Shown one piece after another: positions 41,458 to 49,786 of a DNA stretch of 64,000 bases. The position numbers were made by a program, and so were the translations under genes. Numbering within the stretch: the first letter of the stretch is position 1; each line of letters begins with the position of its first letter. The notes under the pieces were generated by a model. That model was given only the letters and a program-made list of their open reading frames with translations. It searched no databases and had not been told where the DNA came from. Source of the stretch: Sporosarcina sp. D27 (GTDB lineage: Bacteria > Bacillota > Bacilli > Bacillales_A > Planococcaceae). Location of the stretch: assembly GCF_000586555.1 (NCBI RefSeq), contig NZ_AZUC01000058.1, forward strand, positions 1 through 64,000, given 5' to 3'.

Positions 41458-42195
41458 ATGGATTACATATTGCTCTTTTTCACGGGTCTTATTGCAATGA
41501 TGCTTGGAACACTTGCTGGCGGAGGCGGGCTTATTACGATGCCAGCGATGCTGTTAATGGGAATTCCGATCCATTCTGTAATCGGGGCAAATAAGATCTC
41601 CACAACTTTCAGTTCCTTTACTACATTCCTTACCGTTCTATTAAAGAAGCAGATAACTCTCCGTGAGTCGTGGTGGATTCTTCCAATATCACTTACAGCT
41701 GGCACGTTAGGCGGACTCACCGCGACCCATATTGCAGAAGCTACTCTTTACAAACTCGCAATTGTGTTGCTGATTGGGGCCTTTTTCACATCTTTTCTCT
41801 CTAAAGCGGACTTTGCAGGAGAAGCCACTCTGCAACCATCGAAAACAGGAGTGGCAGGACTTATCGGAATCGGACTATATGACGGGCTGTTCGGTCCGGG
41901 ACAAGGAACACTGCTCCTTTATTTGTTCAATCAGTTGCGAATTTCTTACATGCGATCGATTGGATTTGTGAGACTCGCTTCATTTTCAAGCGGGTTAGGG
42001 GCTGCCATCAGTTTTATCGCAATGGGGAAAATCATTTGGCCATTCGCAATAGCGCTTGTACTGGGTTCTCTGTCCGGTGCTCAAATCGGTGTACGAATTG
42101 CAGAGAAGTTGAACCCAAAGTACGTTAAAATTTTGTTGCGCGTAGTAATTATTGGATTGATCATCCAACTAATCGTGAAAGCCATTTTAAAATGA
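41458..42195 (+). CDS. TSUP/TauE-SafE family permease
   Basis: 245 aa with about eight hydrophobic segments arranged as two similar halves. Both family motifs are present: LAGGGGLITMPAMLLMGIP near residue 19 and the second-half copy GLYDGLFGPGQGTLLL near residue 138. TSUP proteins export or import sulfite, sulfoacetate, taurine breakdown products or similar organic sulfur anions; the substrate is unknown here. GTG 41452 is in frame, but ATG 41458 is better spaced from GGGAGGTG. No sulfur metabolism gene is adjacent. Confidence 0.85.
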   Translation: MDYILLFFTGLIAMMLGTLAGGGGLITMPAMLLMGIPIHSVIGANKISTTFSSFTTFLTVLLKKQITLRESWWILPISLTAGTLGGLTATHIAEATLYKLAIVLLIGAFFTSFLSKADFAGEATLQPSKTGVAGLIGIGLYDGLFGPGQGTLLLYLFNQLRISYMRSIGFVRLASFSSGLGAAISFIAMGKIIWPFAIALVLGSLSGAQIGVRIAEKLNPKYVKILLRVVIIGLIIQLIVKAILK

Positions 42196-42202
42196 AGAAA
42201 CG

Positions 42203-42238
42203 CGAAAGCGGCCAACTCTATTGCCGCTTTCGTTTTTT
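42203..42238. terminator. Terminator between TSUP gene and rsgA
   Basis: CGAAAGCGGC/GCCGCTTTCG 10-bp stem with a 10-nt loop and TTTTTT; can serve both convergent genes. Confidence 0.88.
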
Positions 42239-42251
42239 ATTGTCCAGAAAA

Positions 42252-43316
42252 TCATTTTCGTAGGGATTTTGTAACTGCCTTCCAACGTTTTCTTTCAGCA
42301 ATTTGTGCTTGGGCATCTGTTTTTCGATCCAAGTAGGCAATTTCTCGTTGCAATTTGAGGTAGCTCGCGAAACGGTCTTCTGCTAGAGAGCCTTCACCTA
42401 ACGCTTGTTGAATGGCGCATCCTGGCTCGGTTTTATGGCTACAATCATTGAACTTGCATGACTCTGAAAGTGCTTCAATATCTGAAAAACTACCTTCGAC
42501 ACTTTCACTATCGTTCCATAACTGGAATTCCCGCATTCCAGGCGTATCAATTAGTACACCTCCAGCAGGTAACGCAATGAGTTCGCGGTGTGTCGTTGTA
42601 TGGCGACCTTTCGCATCGTCTTCGCGGATTGTTTGCACCGTCATCGTCGCGTCGCCACAAATTGCGTTGACTAGGGAGGATTTTCCGACACCTGAAGAGC
42701 CTAACAGCGCCGCGGTTTTACCGTCTTTAAGCAGAGAGATGACCTGATCGATTCCGTCGCCAGTTTTACTACTGACAGCGAGTACTTCCGTACCGAATGC
42801 AACGCTGCGTGCTTGGTCGATAAAATCTTGTGGTTCATCACACAGATCGGCTTTTGTTAACACGATTACTGGTGTAGCACCCGAGTCATAGGCCGCAACC
42901 AAGTACCGTTCCAGTCTTCGAATATTGAAATCATCGTTCATGGAAGTGACAAGAAAGACAATATCGACGTTGACTGCAATCAGTTGCTCAGTCATGGTGT
43001 CCCCCGCAGTTTTCCTGGAAAAAACAGAAGTTCTCGGGAGAATTGAATGGATGATTCCGCGCTCTTCACCAGGCATTTGCTCAATCGCGACCCAGTCTCC
43101 GACAGCGGGGTAATCCCGCCGGCCGATTGCATGATGAAGTAGAGATCCGGAACAAACGGAGAGCCACTCACCTTGTTCAGTAACGACCCGGTACATATGC
43201 TTGTGTTCTAAAGTCACTCGTCCAATCGTGCAGTCGTTTGCTTTAAAGTCTTGCTGTTGTTCATTCCAATGTGATTGGTGAAGTTCGTTCCAACCATAAT
43301 TTTGTAGTGTGTTCAA
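42252..43316 (-). CDS. rsgA: RsgA-like circularly permuted ribosome GTPase (paralogue)
   Basis: 354-aa GTPase of the RsgA/YjeQ/CpgA type, which binds the 30S subunit and tests its maturation. Layout: OB-fold (about 30-105), then G4 TKAD at 154-157, G1 GSSGVGKS at 206-213, G3 DTPG at 257-260, the permuted order that marks the family, and a zinc finger with C287, C292, H294 and C300. It exceeds the usual 290-300 aa of the housekeeping copy, and it does not sit in the usual prpC-prkC-rsgA neighbourhood, so it is probably a second paralogue. TTG 43316 has AGGAGG 7 nt upstream. A leader-peptide attenuator precedes it. Confidence 0.85.
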   Translation of the reverse strand: MNTLQNYGWNELHQSHWNEQQQDFKANDCTIGRVTLEHKHMYRVVTEQGEWLSVCSGSLLHHAIGRRDYPAVGDWVAIEQMPGEERGIIHSILPRTSVFSRKTAGDTMTEQLIAVNVDIVFLVTSMNDDFNIRRLERYLVAAYDSGATPVIVLTKADLCDEPQDFIDQARSVAFGTEVLAVSSKTGDGIDQVISLLKDGKTAALLGSSGVGKSSLVNAICGDATMTVQTIREDDAKGRHTTTHRELIALPAGGVLIDTPGMREFQLWNDSESVEGSFSDIEALSESCKFNDCSHKTEPGCAIQQALGEGSLAEDRFASYLKLQREIAYLDRKTDAQAQIAERKRWKAVTKSLRK

Positions 43317-43343
43317 GTGAATTCCTCCTAAATATGGGCATAT

Positions 43344-43381
43344 AAAAAAGCATGGGGTCCGTGGATCGGACTCCATGCTTT
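43344..43381 (-). terminator. Attenuator terminator upstream of rsgA
   Basis: Minus strand AAAGCATGG-A-GTCC / GGAC-C-CCATGCTTT (13 pairs, one mismatch) followed by TTTTTTAT. It ends 28 nt before the rsgA start, inside the rsgA transcript. Its 5' arm can instead pair with the leader ORF at 43435-43447. Confidence 0.85.
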
Positions 43382-43412
43382 CACGCGCATACCAGAAGAA
43401 ACATGCCTATAC

Positions 43413-43478
43413 TTAAGGCATGGCAGGTGAAAGTATGGGTCCGATCCAATTTGCAATTGTCAAGTTGAAGTTTGCCAT
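43413..43478 (-). CDS. 21-aa leader peptide of the rsgA attenuator
   Basis: ATG 43478 to TAA 43413 encodes 21 residues beginning MANFNLTIANWIGP and ending PAMP. AGGTGATG lies about 5 nt upstream and a SigA promoter about 35 nt upstream. The codons for Trp-Ile-Gly-Pro-Ile contain GGATCGGACCCAT, complementary to the terminator's 5' arm (13 pairs with one bulged A). A hairpin CATGCC/GGCATG spans its stop. It is probably regulatory and not a functional product. Confidence 0.65.
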   Translation of the reverse strand: MANFNLTIANWIGPILSPAMP

Positions 43479-43509
43479 TGTCATCACCTACTTTCTGAAA
43501 GTTATATTT

Positions 43510-43538
43510 ATCATAAAGGAGAAACGTTTTGAAGTCAA
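43510..43538 (-). promoter_or_regulatory. SigA promoter of the leader peptide-rsgA transcript
   Basis: Minus strand TTGACT (43533-43538), 17 bp, TATGAT (43510-43515). Confidence 0.75.
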
Positions 43539-43692
43539 CGAATTTTTTGAATAAGGAGTCGCGATATGTATGACTAACTGGGAATTTTTAACGAATTTCA
43601 TTTCTCGACACCTACAACCGCAATGCGTCAGCGAACTATGATACACTTAATCTCACTAGCAAACTAATAACAGCATTAGATGAGGTGACTCT

Positions 43693-45120
43693 ATGAAGTC
43701 TTATATAGTAAACATAACAATGGTTGACGTTGTACCAGTAGTAAGGCGAAGAGTGATTATGCCTGCAGGGGCGACGTTTAATCGTCTCCATGAAATCATC
43801 CAACAAATGACGAATTTTGAAAGTTACTTTACGGATCAACCGTATCACTTTTTTGAAGTTAGAGTGGATGGCCTGTGCATCACTGATAATCCTGTTCAAC
43901 GAGAGGAACTTAAAGACTCTAAGATCCTTACTCCAAAACTGCCGACTCGAGTCAAAATCGATAAATACTTAGAAGAACACAAGCAACTAATGTATACGTA
44001 TGACTTGGGCGATTACTGGCGCTTTTCGATTCAGCTAGAAGAAATCGTAGAAGATTATCACTTCGGTTTCCCGACGCTGTTAGATGGAGAAGGAACAGCA
44101 CCACCGGAAGACGTCGGTGGTCCTCCAGGATATACATCGTTCTTAGCGATCATGGAAGATCCGACACATCCTGAACACGATCATATGAAGCAATGGGTAT
44201 CCAATGCGAGATATGAACCGTACGATAAAAATAGGATTAATCAATCGTTAAAAATCGTTAAATATAAAAAGACGGAATGGGATTCTATTAACCATCAAAA
44301 TTACGCGATTATTAGTGATCCGTACCGCGACACAGAACTTTCGGAGGAGCAAGTAGCTGCGAAACCTGAAAAATCACTTCCGAAGAAATCTGCAAAACAT
44401 GAACTAACTTCAGAGCAGCAAGAAGAAGTGGAACTGTACATCAAAGCGATGACCCGGTTATATGGCATGGTGCAGTTTGAGCAAGTCATCACGTTGTACA
44501 ATCAACAAAATGACCATAAGATCACTGTTGGAAACGTGCAAGAACTCCTTACTTCAGATGAATTGGATTCGCGCTTACAAAAAGAAGATATTCTCTATAA
44601 AGATACAGTTTTCCTAGGACCGAAACTTGCCGGAATCGTCCCTGAACAATTTGTAAGGGAAACGATTGAGAAACCGTATTATCAGCCGGCAAAAGAACAG
44701 TTGTTGCGCTATGCAGATCCTAGTTATTTCGATCAGACGCCGGAATTGCTCCATCTTGAGAAACTATTCCTGAAGGAGAACATTCCACAAATCCAGATTG
44801 ACCGGATGCTTCATACGTTCATGGTCGGATTGTCTATGTGGCATGCGAACTTCATGGAAGTTATCGGTAGACTAATGGCGCAAGCAGGACCATTAGCGGA
44901 AGAACAGGTGAAAAAAATCGTCCCTGTTGCCATCAATGTCTCCAATGCAGTTCGTCTCATTGAAAACAGAGGACATACCCCTCAAGAGATGTTTGAATTG
45001 GAGCGATCAGAAGTAAAGCCGTTGACGGAACAGTCTGCTGTGCATGAAGTGAAGGTCGGGCGCAATGACCCATGCCCGTGTGGTAGCGGTAAGAAGTATA
45101 AGAAATGCTGTGGTAGATAA
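43693..45120 (+). CDS. Plasmid pRiA4b ORF-3-like protein with SEC-C zinc motif
   Basis: 475 aa. Residues 1-190 match the pRiA4b ORF-3 family (IS1096 TnpR-like), with [41 protein letters not shown] and the [17 protein letters not shown] block. A middle helical region of unknown function follows, and the last 22 residues are a SEC-C zinc-binding motif, [17 protein letters not shown]. The family is often labelled transposase-associated, but no other transposon parts are near, so it is better treated as a chromosomal protein of unknown role. ATG 43693 follows GAGGTGA. Confidence 0.82.
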   Translation: MKSYIVNITMVDVVPVVRRRVIMPAGATFNRLHEIIQQMTNFESYFTDQPYHFFEVRVDGLCITDNPVQREELKDSKILTPKLPTRVKIDKYLEEHKQLMYTYDLGDYWRFSIQLEEIVEDYHFGFPTLLDGEGTAPPEDVGGPPGYTSFLAIMEDPTHPEHDHMKQWVSNARYEPYDKNRINQSLKIVKYKKTEWDSINHQNYAIISDPYRDTELSEEQVAAKPEKSLPKKSAKHELTSEQQEEVELYIKAMTRLYGMVQFEQVITLYNQQNDHKITVGNVQELLTSDELDSRLQKEDILYKDTVFLGPKLAGIVPEQFVRETIEKPYYQPAKEQLLRYADPSYFDQTPELLHLEKLFLKENIPQIQIDRMLHTFMVGLSMWHANFMEVIGRLMAQAGPLAEEQVKKIVPVAINVSNAVRLIENRGHTPQEMFELERSEVKPLTEQSAVHEVKVGRNDPCPCGSGKKYKKCCGR

Positions 45121-45128
45121 GCATTCAT

Positions 45129-45171
45129 AAAATGCCCGTGTCTCTGTTATAAAAACAGGCACGGGCATTTA
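45129..45171 (+). terminator. Hairpin after the pRiA4b/SEC-C gene
   Basis: AAATGCCCGTG/CACGGGCATTT 11-bp stem plus inner CTGTT/AACAG; the T tract is short (TTTACTCG). Confidence 0.7.
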
Positions 45172-45180
45172 CTCGTCCGC

Positions 45181-45718
45181 TTATTGATGGACATGGGTAT
45201 TCAATTGTTTACGAATCAGCTCCAAAACATTGAAAAACCTGTCAAGTTCCCTGTCTGTACTTCGATACCTTCGTGGTTCTGCAATCCGACTTCGAAGAAA
45301 TATTGGTCTCTATCCAATTATGTTTAAATATACCAACCGACCAAGGATTCACTTTTGCATGGTTATCCGTTTCTGTAATGATGATATGATCGCCCTCATG
45401 CAAGTTTCTGCCTAAGTGATAAGCAAACAAATGGAAGAAGTTTGTCACGTTTTGACTGAATGCGATTTCTGTATGATTTTCCGCACAGATTAAATCCACA
45501 TCGAGTTGACAAGCATCGACAATCTTTTAATGCATCTGTGCGGTAAGTGCAAAATCGTCTTTTTTGTGCCTTGCGATGAATGTAATAGTACGAAACGCGG
45601 TCAATGACGAAATGTGACACTTGGGCGCCTGCTGAATTGTCCAACATACTAAGGGAGGTTCCTTTGACCAAGAAGGTGTTTTATAAATTAGCACGGGTTT
45701 TAATGCGCTGGGAGTCAA
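45181..45718 (-). pseudogene. Decayed class V aminotransferase (cysteine desulfurase-like)
   Basis: Read on the minus strand across frames: MLDNSAGAQVSHFVIDRVSYYYIHR (start of the PLP enzyme), then in another frame ICAENHTEIAFSQNVTNFFHL and GRNLHEGDHIIITETDNHAKVNPW (the TEA..L..LG...GDEIV.....H.SN..PW core), then HNWIET, and finally RFFNVLELIRKQLN, the typical C-terminus. About 170 codons remain of some 400; the middle, including the PLP lysine, is deleted and at least two frameshifts are present. A dead remnant of a SufS-subfamily or related desulfurase-like gene. Confidence 0.72.
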
Positions 45719-45858
45719 CTAATTATGCAACATGTAATAATGCGAGTAAATTCGGTTTTACCACATAATCCTATTTCAAGATTCATTGTAAGGAAAAAAA
45801 CTTCAACATCGAGTACACTGAAACTAGTAGAAATTTGATAGTGAAAAGGAGATAGGAC

Positions 45859-47025
45859 ATGGAAGGAAACAAAAGGGACACCGAGTTGTTAGAAGCTGTA
45901 CATCAGGGAGACCATCCTCGTATTTCACATTTGCTTGAACAAAAAGCAAATGTTGAAGTGACTGATGAAATGGGGCGGACAGCGTTGATGATTGCCGTTC
46001 AACATAACGACACGGATGCAGTTGCCCAGTTGCTAATAGCGGGGAGTGATCCAAATCATCGAGATATCACAGAATTGACGCCTTTCATTTGCGCAGGAGC
46101 AAATGGGTTTACTGCTTCGTTACGTTTGATGGCTACTTCAGGAGCGGACGTAACTAGTGTGAACCGTTTCGGTGGAACAGCTTTGCTACCAGCAGCTGAA
46201 AAAGGCTATTTACATACTGTGGAAGCATGTCTATCAGTAGGTGTTCCAGTCGACCATGTTAACCACCTTGGATGGTCCGCGTTGCTGGAAGCGGTGATTT
46301 TAGGGGATGGCGGAAGGCTGTACGCAGATGTAATTCAAACATTGCATGAAGCAGGAGCATCTGTTCATCTACAAGATTTCGATGGGAAATCAGCAGTGAT
46401 GTACGCGGATGAACAAAAGCAAGAGCGGGTTCTTGGATTACTGACAGATACACTCGAAGATCCACAACATCCAGCAGTTCTTGAAGCGAAGTCTTATGCA
46501 GCAGATAAAGATTGGACAGCCGCTTCACAAACTGTACAAGTAGCACTCGAGTCCGATGGAGACAACTTGGATCTACTATTTTATGCAGGGTTTTATTTAG
46601 CTGCCCAAGATCGTTTTGAAGAGGCTTTGGAACAATATAGCCGGGCGTTAGTGGTTGCTCCAGATGCTTTGGAGTTCTATTTTTACACAGCCTATTGTTA
46701 CCGGTTAATGAACCAACCAGAAGATGCGCTTCTTGAGTTTGATAAAGGCGCGGCGCTCTCTTTTGAAAACGCATTTCATCTCTATCATAAATCGAATTAT
46801 TTACGCGAACTCGGGCGTCACGAAGAGGCGGTCGAGGTGATGGATGAACTCGTAGAACGACATCCGACACGATATGATTTCTGGTTCCATAAAGCGAACA
46901 GCTTACGCTCACTTAATCGCCACCAAGATGCAATTACGGCGATTGAACATGCAATCGAGTTACAGCCGGATAATCCGCTTTATACGAAACATAAAGCACA
47001 GTCTGAACTCTTGTTGCAGCGCTAA
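45859..47025 (+). CDS. Ankyrin-repeat and TPR fusion protein
   Basis: 388 aa without signal or membrane segment. Residues about 5-195 hold five to six ankyrin repeats (MGRTALMIAVQHNDTDAVAQLL, NRFGGTALLPAAEKGYLHTV, LGWSALLEAV). Residues about 205-388 hold four to five TPR-like units (LDLLFYAGFYLAAQDRFEEALEQY, LEFYFYTAYCYRLMNQPEDAL, DFWFHKANSLRSLNRHQDAITA). Both are protein-binding scaffolds, so this is probably a cytoplasmic adaptor; the partner is unknown. ATG 45859 follows AAAAGGAG. Own terminator at 47038. Confidence 0.85.
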   Translation: MEGNKRDTELLEAVHQGDHPRISHLLEQKANVEVTDEMGRTALMIAVQHNDTDAVAQLLIAGSDPNHRDITELTPFICAGANGFTASLRLMATSGADVTSVNRFGGTALLPAAEKGYLHTVEACLSVGVPVDHVNHLGWSALLEAVILGDGGRLYADVIQTLHEAGASVHLQDFDGKSAVMYADEQKQERVLGLLTDTLEDPQHPAVLEAKSYAADKDWTAASQTVQVALESDGDNLDLLFYAGFYLAAQDRFEEALEQYSRALVVAPDALEFYFYTAYCYRLMNQPEDALLEFDKGAALSFENAFHLYHKSNYLRELGRHEEAVEVMDELVERHPTRYDFWFHKANSLRSLNRHQDAITAIEHAIELQPDNPLYTKHKAQSELLLQR

Positions 47026-47037
47026 TAAATGGATGGA

Positions 47038-47073
47038 CAACTGCCTAGTTATTGGACTAGGCAGTTTTTTGAG
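47038..47073 (+). terminator. Terminator of the ankyrin-TPR gene
   Basis: AACTGCCTAG/CTAGGCAGTT 10-bp stem, TTATTGGA loop, TTTTTT. Confidence 0.9.
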
Positions 47074-47194
47074 TGCTTAAACAAGAAATTGATCCGGATG
47101 GTGTATATTCGTGCTCATCGAATCCCCTCCTTCTATAAGAGGAACTTCCATGATAAACTGTATAAAAACTCAGAAATGGAGTACACCATACATA

Positions 47195-48133
47195 ATGAAC
47201 AAACACATTCTGATCTATGGTGATGTATTTGTCGATTACATCGCTGAAGACGAAACCAATTCATCATTTAGTACGTATTTAGGCGGAGCAACTGTCAATG
47301 TGGCAGCTGGCATCGCTCGTCTAGGCGCACCAGTATCTTTCATCACTATAACCGGGGATGACGAAACATCTGAATTTGTGCGCATAGAGCTTCAGAAAGA
47401 AGGGGTTGACTTGGCAGCCGCTATCCTTGAACCCGCAAAACGTGTGAATGGCGTTTACGTACATCTAACACCAGAGCATGATCGCGTTTTTTCAAATTAC
47501 CAAAACGAAACACCGGATATTCAAGTAACTGCACAAGATTTACGGGAAGAAACGTTTGAGCAAGCGTCTATATTACATATTTGCTCAGGCACTATGTTTC
47601 ATCCGACAGCTCTAGAAACGACTCGAAGAGCAGTGAAGCTTGCGAAAGAAAAGGATACACTTGTCTCATTTGATGCAAATATTCGCCCCTTACGATGGGA
47701 AAGTGAAGAAATCTGTCGTGAAACAACGACATCTTTTTTGACGGATGCAGATCTTGTCAAACTAACGGAAGAAGAGCTAACATTCATGACGAATAAGGAG
47801 ACGTTGGAAGAAGGGGTGTCTGAACTTGAAATGTATGCGATTCCTGTAGTCTTAATTACGCGAGGTGACTTAGGCACGATTGCCATTATTCATGGTGAAC
47901 AGTTTCACATTCCTTCAGTCAAAGCGGTGGCAGTAGATACAACTGGAGCCGGGGATGCATTTATGGCTGGGGTATTACGTCAGATTCATCTACATGGATA
48001 CCCAGTAAATTCCTCTGAGTGGAAAGAAGTGGTTCGTTTCGGAAATCAGATGGGAGCGCTATGTGTGACGAAAACAGGTGCATTGTCCGCAATGCCTTAT
48101 GCGCATGAATTGGATTATATTATTTCGGAATAA
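47195..48133 (+). CDS. PfkB-family carbohydrate kinase, fructokinase-like
   Basis: 312 aa. The N-terminal ILIYGDVFVDYIAED and YLGGATVNVAAGIARLGA (PfkB signature 1) and the C-terminal DTTGAGDAFMAGVLRQI (signature 2, catalytic Asp) are present, as is SFDANIRPLRWES, common in fructokinases and 2-keto-3-deoxygluconate kinases. The exact sugar is not predictable. The frame is open from 47111, but ATG 47195 gives the family N-terminus; its ribosome binding site (GGAG) is rather far upstream, so the start is less sure. Single gene, with a terminator after it. Confidence 0.85.
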   Translation: MNKHILIYGDVFVDYIAEDETNSSFSTYLGGATVNVAAGIARLGAPVSFITITGDDETSEFVRIELQKEGVDLAAAILEPAKRVNGVYVHLTPEHDRVFSNYQNETPDIQVTAQDLREETFEQASILHICSGTMFHPTALETTRRAVKLAKEKDTLVSFDANIRPLRWESEEICRETTTSFLTDADLVKLTEEELTFMTNKETLEEGVSELEMYAIPVVLITRGDLGTIAIIHGEQFHIPSVKAVAVDTTGAGDAFMAGVLRQIHLHGYPVNSSEWKEVVRFGNQMGALCVTKTGALSAMPYAHELDYIISE

Positions 48134-48201
48134 TAATTTTCGAGGTATTATTTGATTGGATAAACTTTTTGAGTTGGCATAAATTATTCTAAAAATAATT
48201 T

Positions 48202-48238
48202 AAAACTTTTTTCAGACTTCTGGAAAAAGTTTTTTTAT
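48202..48238 (+). terminator. Terminator of the PfkB kinase gene
   Basis: AAACTTTTTTCAG/CTGGAAAAAGTTT stem with ACTT loop, then TTTT. Confidence 0.8.
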
Positions 48239-48346
48239 TTATTTGAACATCTAAATACTGTCGAAAAGTGATATACTATGTTGGTTGGACAAGTCGTGGA
48301 TTATCAAAGGTGCGCACAATACAAAAAAGAATAAGGTGGGACTAGT

Positions 48347-49609
48347 ATGGAAAAGACAAAAAGTAAAATTCATTACGCATGGTGGATTTTAGTTGGGCTA
48401 TGTTTAATGGTCGGACTTGGAAAAGGCGCGCTCAATAATACAGCGGGTCTATTCATTACCCCGGTTGCTAAGGATTTGGGAGTTGGAATTGGGAACTTAA
48501 CGCTGTACTTAAGTATTTCAGCTATTGTAACGTTAGTATTTTTGCCGATCGGTGGAAAGTTGATGGCGAAATATGATACGAAAACACTTCTTGTTTTTGC
48601 TATAGTTTTACAGGCAGGCGCTTTCGCTGCCTTTGGATTCATGAAAGCTGTATGGGGTTGGTACGTATTCTCTATTCCATTGGCAATTGGTGGTGTGTTC
48701 ATTACTGTTATTGCAGGACCAGTCTTAATCAATCAATGGTTTAAGAAAAGTAATGGGCTGGCGCTAGGGATTATGGGTGCTGCTGGAGGTGCAATCGGTG
48801 CGATTGCTCAACCTGTAGTTGGAAATCTTATTGCGGGTCGAGGCTGGAGCCAGACGTATATTATTGTCGGTGTCGCAGTAATGATTATTGTCATACCAGT
48901 GATTCTGTTACTCATCCGTAAATCACCAAAAGACAAAGGCTTGTTGCCTTATGGTGCAGCGGTTGCGTCTATCGATGGAGTACCAGCCGAGGACACAAAT
49001 GACAAAGGTATTTCTTTTGCAATTGCACGCAAGTCAGGAGCATTCTATTCACTAGCAGTATTTTTCTTCCTAATTACGGCAATTGCGAGTTTCTCCATTC
49101 ACATACCAACGTTTCTTGCAAACAAAGGTTATTCTGTTGGTTTTTCAGGAACAGTGATGGGGGTTTCTATGATAGGAGTGTTGGTAGGAGCACTGGTGCT
49201 TGGAGTACTAAGTGATAAACTGGGCTCTAAAAATACATCAGTACTTGCTATGCTTCTCGGAGTTGTGGCGATTGCAATGTTCTTATTCTTTGCTGAAAAT
49301 GGTGTGCTTGTTACAATTGCTGCAGGGATTTTTGGATTTACTACTGCATCCATTGGGACACTTGCACCAACGCTTGCTTCAACGCTTTTCGGAAGTAAAG
49401 ACTATAGCCAAATTTACGCGACTGCATCATTGGGTCTTGCTGTGGCATCCATCATCGCATTGCCTGCATATGGGTTTGTATATGATTTTTCTGGAACGTA
49501 CACAATCGTTCTTTGGATCATCGCCGCAATGTTTGTTATTAACATCCTAGCAATTCTTTTTGCATTCAAAAGTAAAAAGAATCTTGTCGAACAGGGCCAT
49601 TGGAACTGA
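48347..49609 (+). CDS. OFA-type major facilitator transporter
   Basis: 420 aa, twelve predicted helices. The N-terminal HYAWWILVGLCLMVGLGKG, GGVFITVIAGPVLINQWFKKSNGLALGI near residue 105 and the helix 8-9 loop VLGVLSDKLGSKN are typical of the oxalate-formate antiporter (OFA) and monocarboxylate carriers. Likely substrate is a small organic acid. ATG 48347 follows AAGGTGGG. It stands alone between two terminators. Confidence 0.85.
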   Translation: MEKTKSKIHYAWWILVGLCLMVGLGKGALNNTAGLFITPVAKDLGVGIGNLTLYLSISAIVTLVFLPIGGKLMAKYDTKTLLVFAIVLQAGAFAAFGFMKAVWGWYVFSIPLAIGGVFITVIAGPVLINQWFKKSNGLALGIMGAAGGAIGAIAQPVVGNLIAGRGWSQTYIIVGVAVMIIVIPVILLLIRKSPKDKGLLPYGAAVASIDGVPAEDTNDKGISFAIARKSGAFYSLAVFFFLITAIASFSIHIPTFLANKGYSVGFSGTVMGVSMIGVLVGALVLGVLSDKLGSKNTSVLAMLLGVVAIAMFLFFAENGVLVTIAAGIFGFTTASIGTLAPTLASTLFGSKDYSQIYATASLGLAVASIIALPAYGFVYDFSGTYTIVLWIIAAMFVINILAILFAFKSKKNLVEQGHWN

Positions 49610-49619
49610 TCGAGCTATT

Positions 49620-49658
49620 CTATCCTCACTTCTATTTCTGGAAGTGGGGATTTTTTTT
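49620..49658 (+). terminator. Terminator of the OFA-type MFS gene
   Basis: ATCCTCACTTC/GGAAGTGGGGAT about 11 bp, followed by TTTTTTT. Confidence 0.85.
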
Positions 49659-49674
49659 CTATTTCCACCAAGTC

Positions 49675-49723
49675 AAAAAAGGCTGCTTGCCCGTCAATAG
49701 AGACGGACAAGCAGTCTTTTTTA
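49675..49723. terminator. Second hairpin, bidirectional
   Basis: AAAAAGGCTGCTTG..CCGTC / GACGGACAAGCAGTCTTTTT, about 18 pairs with mismatches; may end the GGDEF-EAL transcript from the other strand. Confidence 0.75.
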
Positions 49724-49786
49724 TCGGAAACGATCGGAATGCCCCGAGAAACGAGCGTTTCCGTACCTTGAATGGAATAGTGAGAG

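Noticed and set aside
43344-43381. Hairpin before rsgA as terminator of an upstream minus-strand protein gene or as a T-box
   Set aside because: No longer gene precedes it, and there is no T-box sequence or tRNA-like specifier structure; the leader ORF and complementary arm explain it better.
43693-45120. Transposon-associated gene because of pRiA4b ORF-3/IS1096 TnpR label
   Set aside because: No inverted repeats, transposase or target duplication were seen around it; treated as a chromosomal protein.
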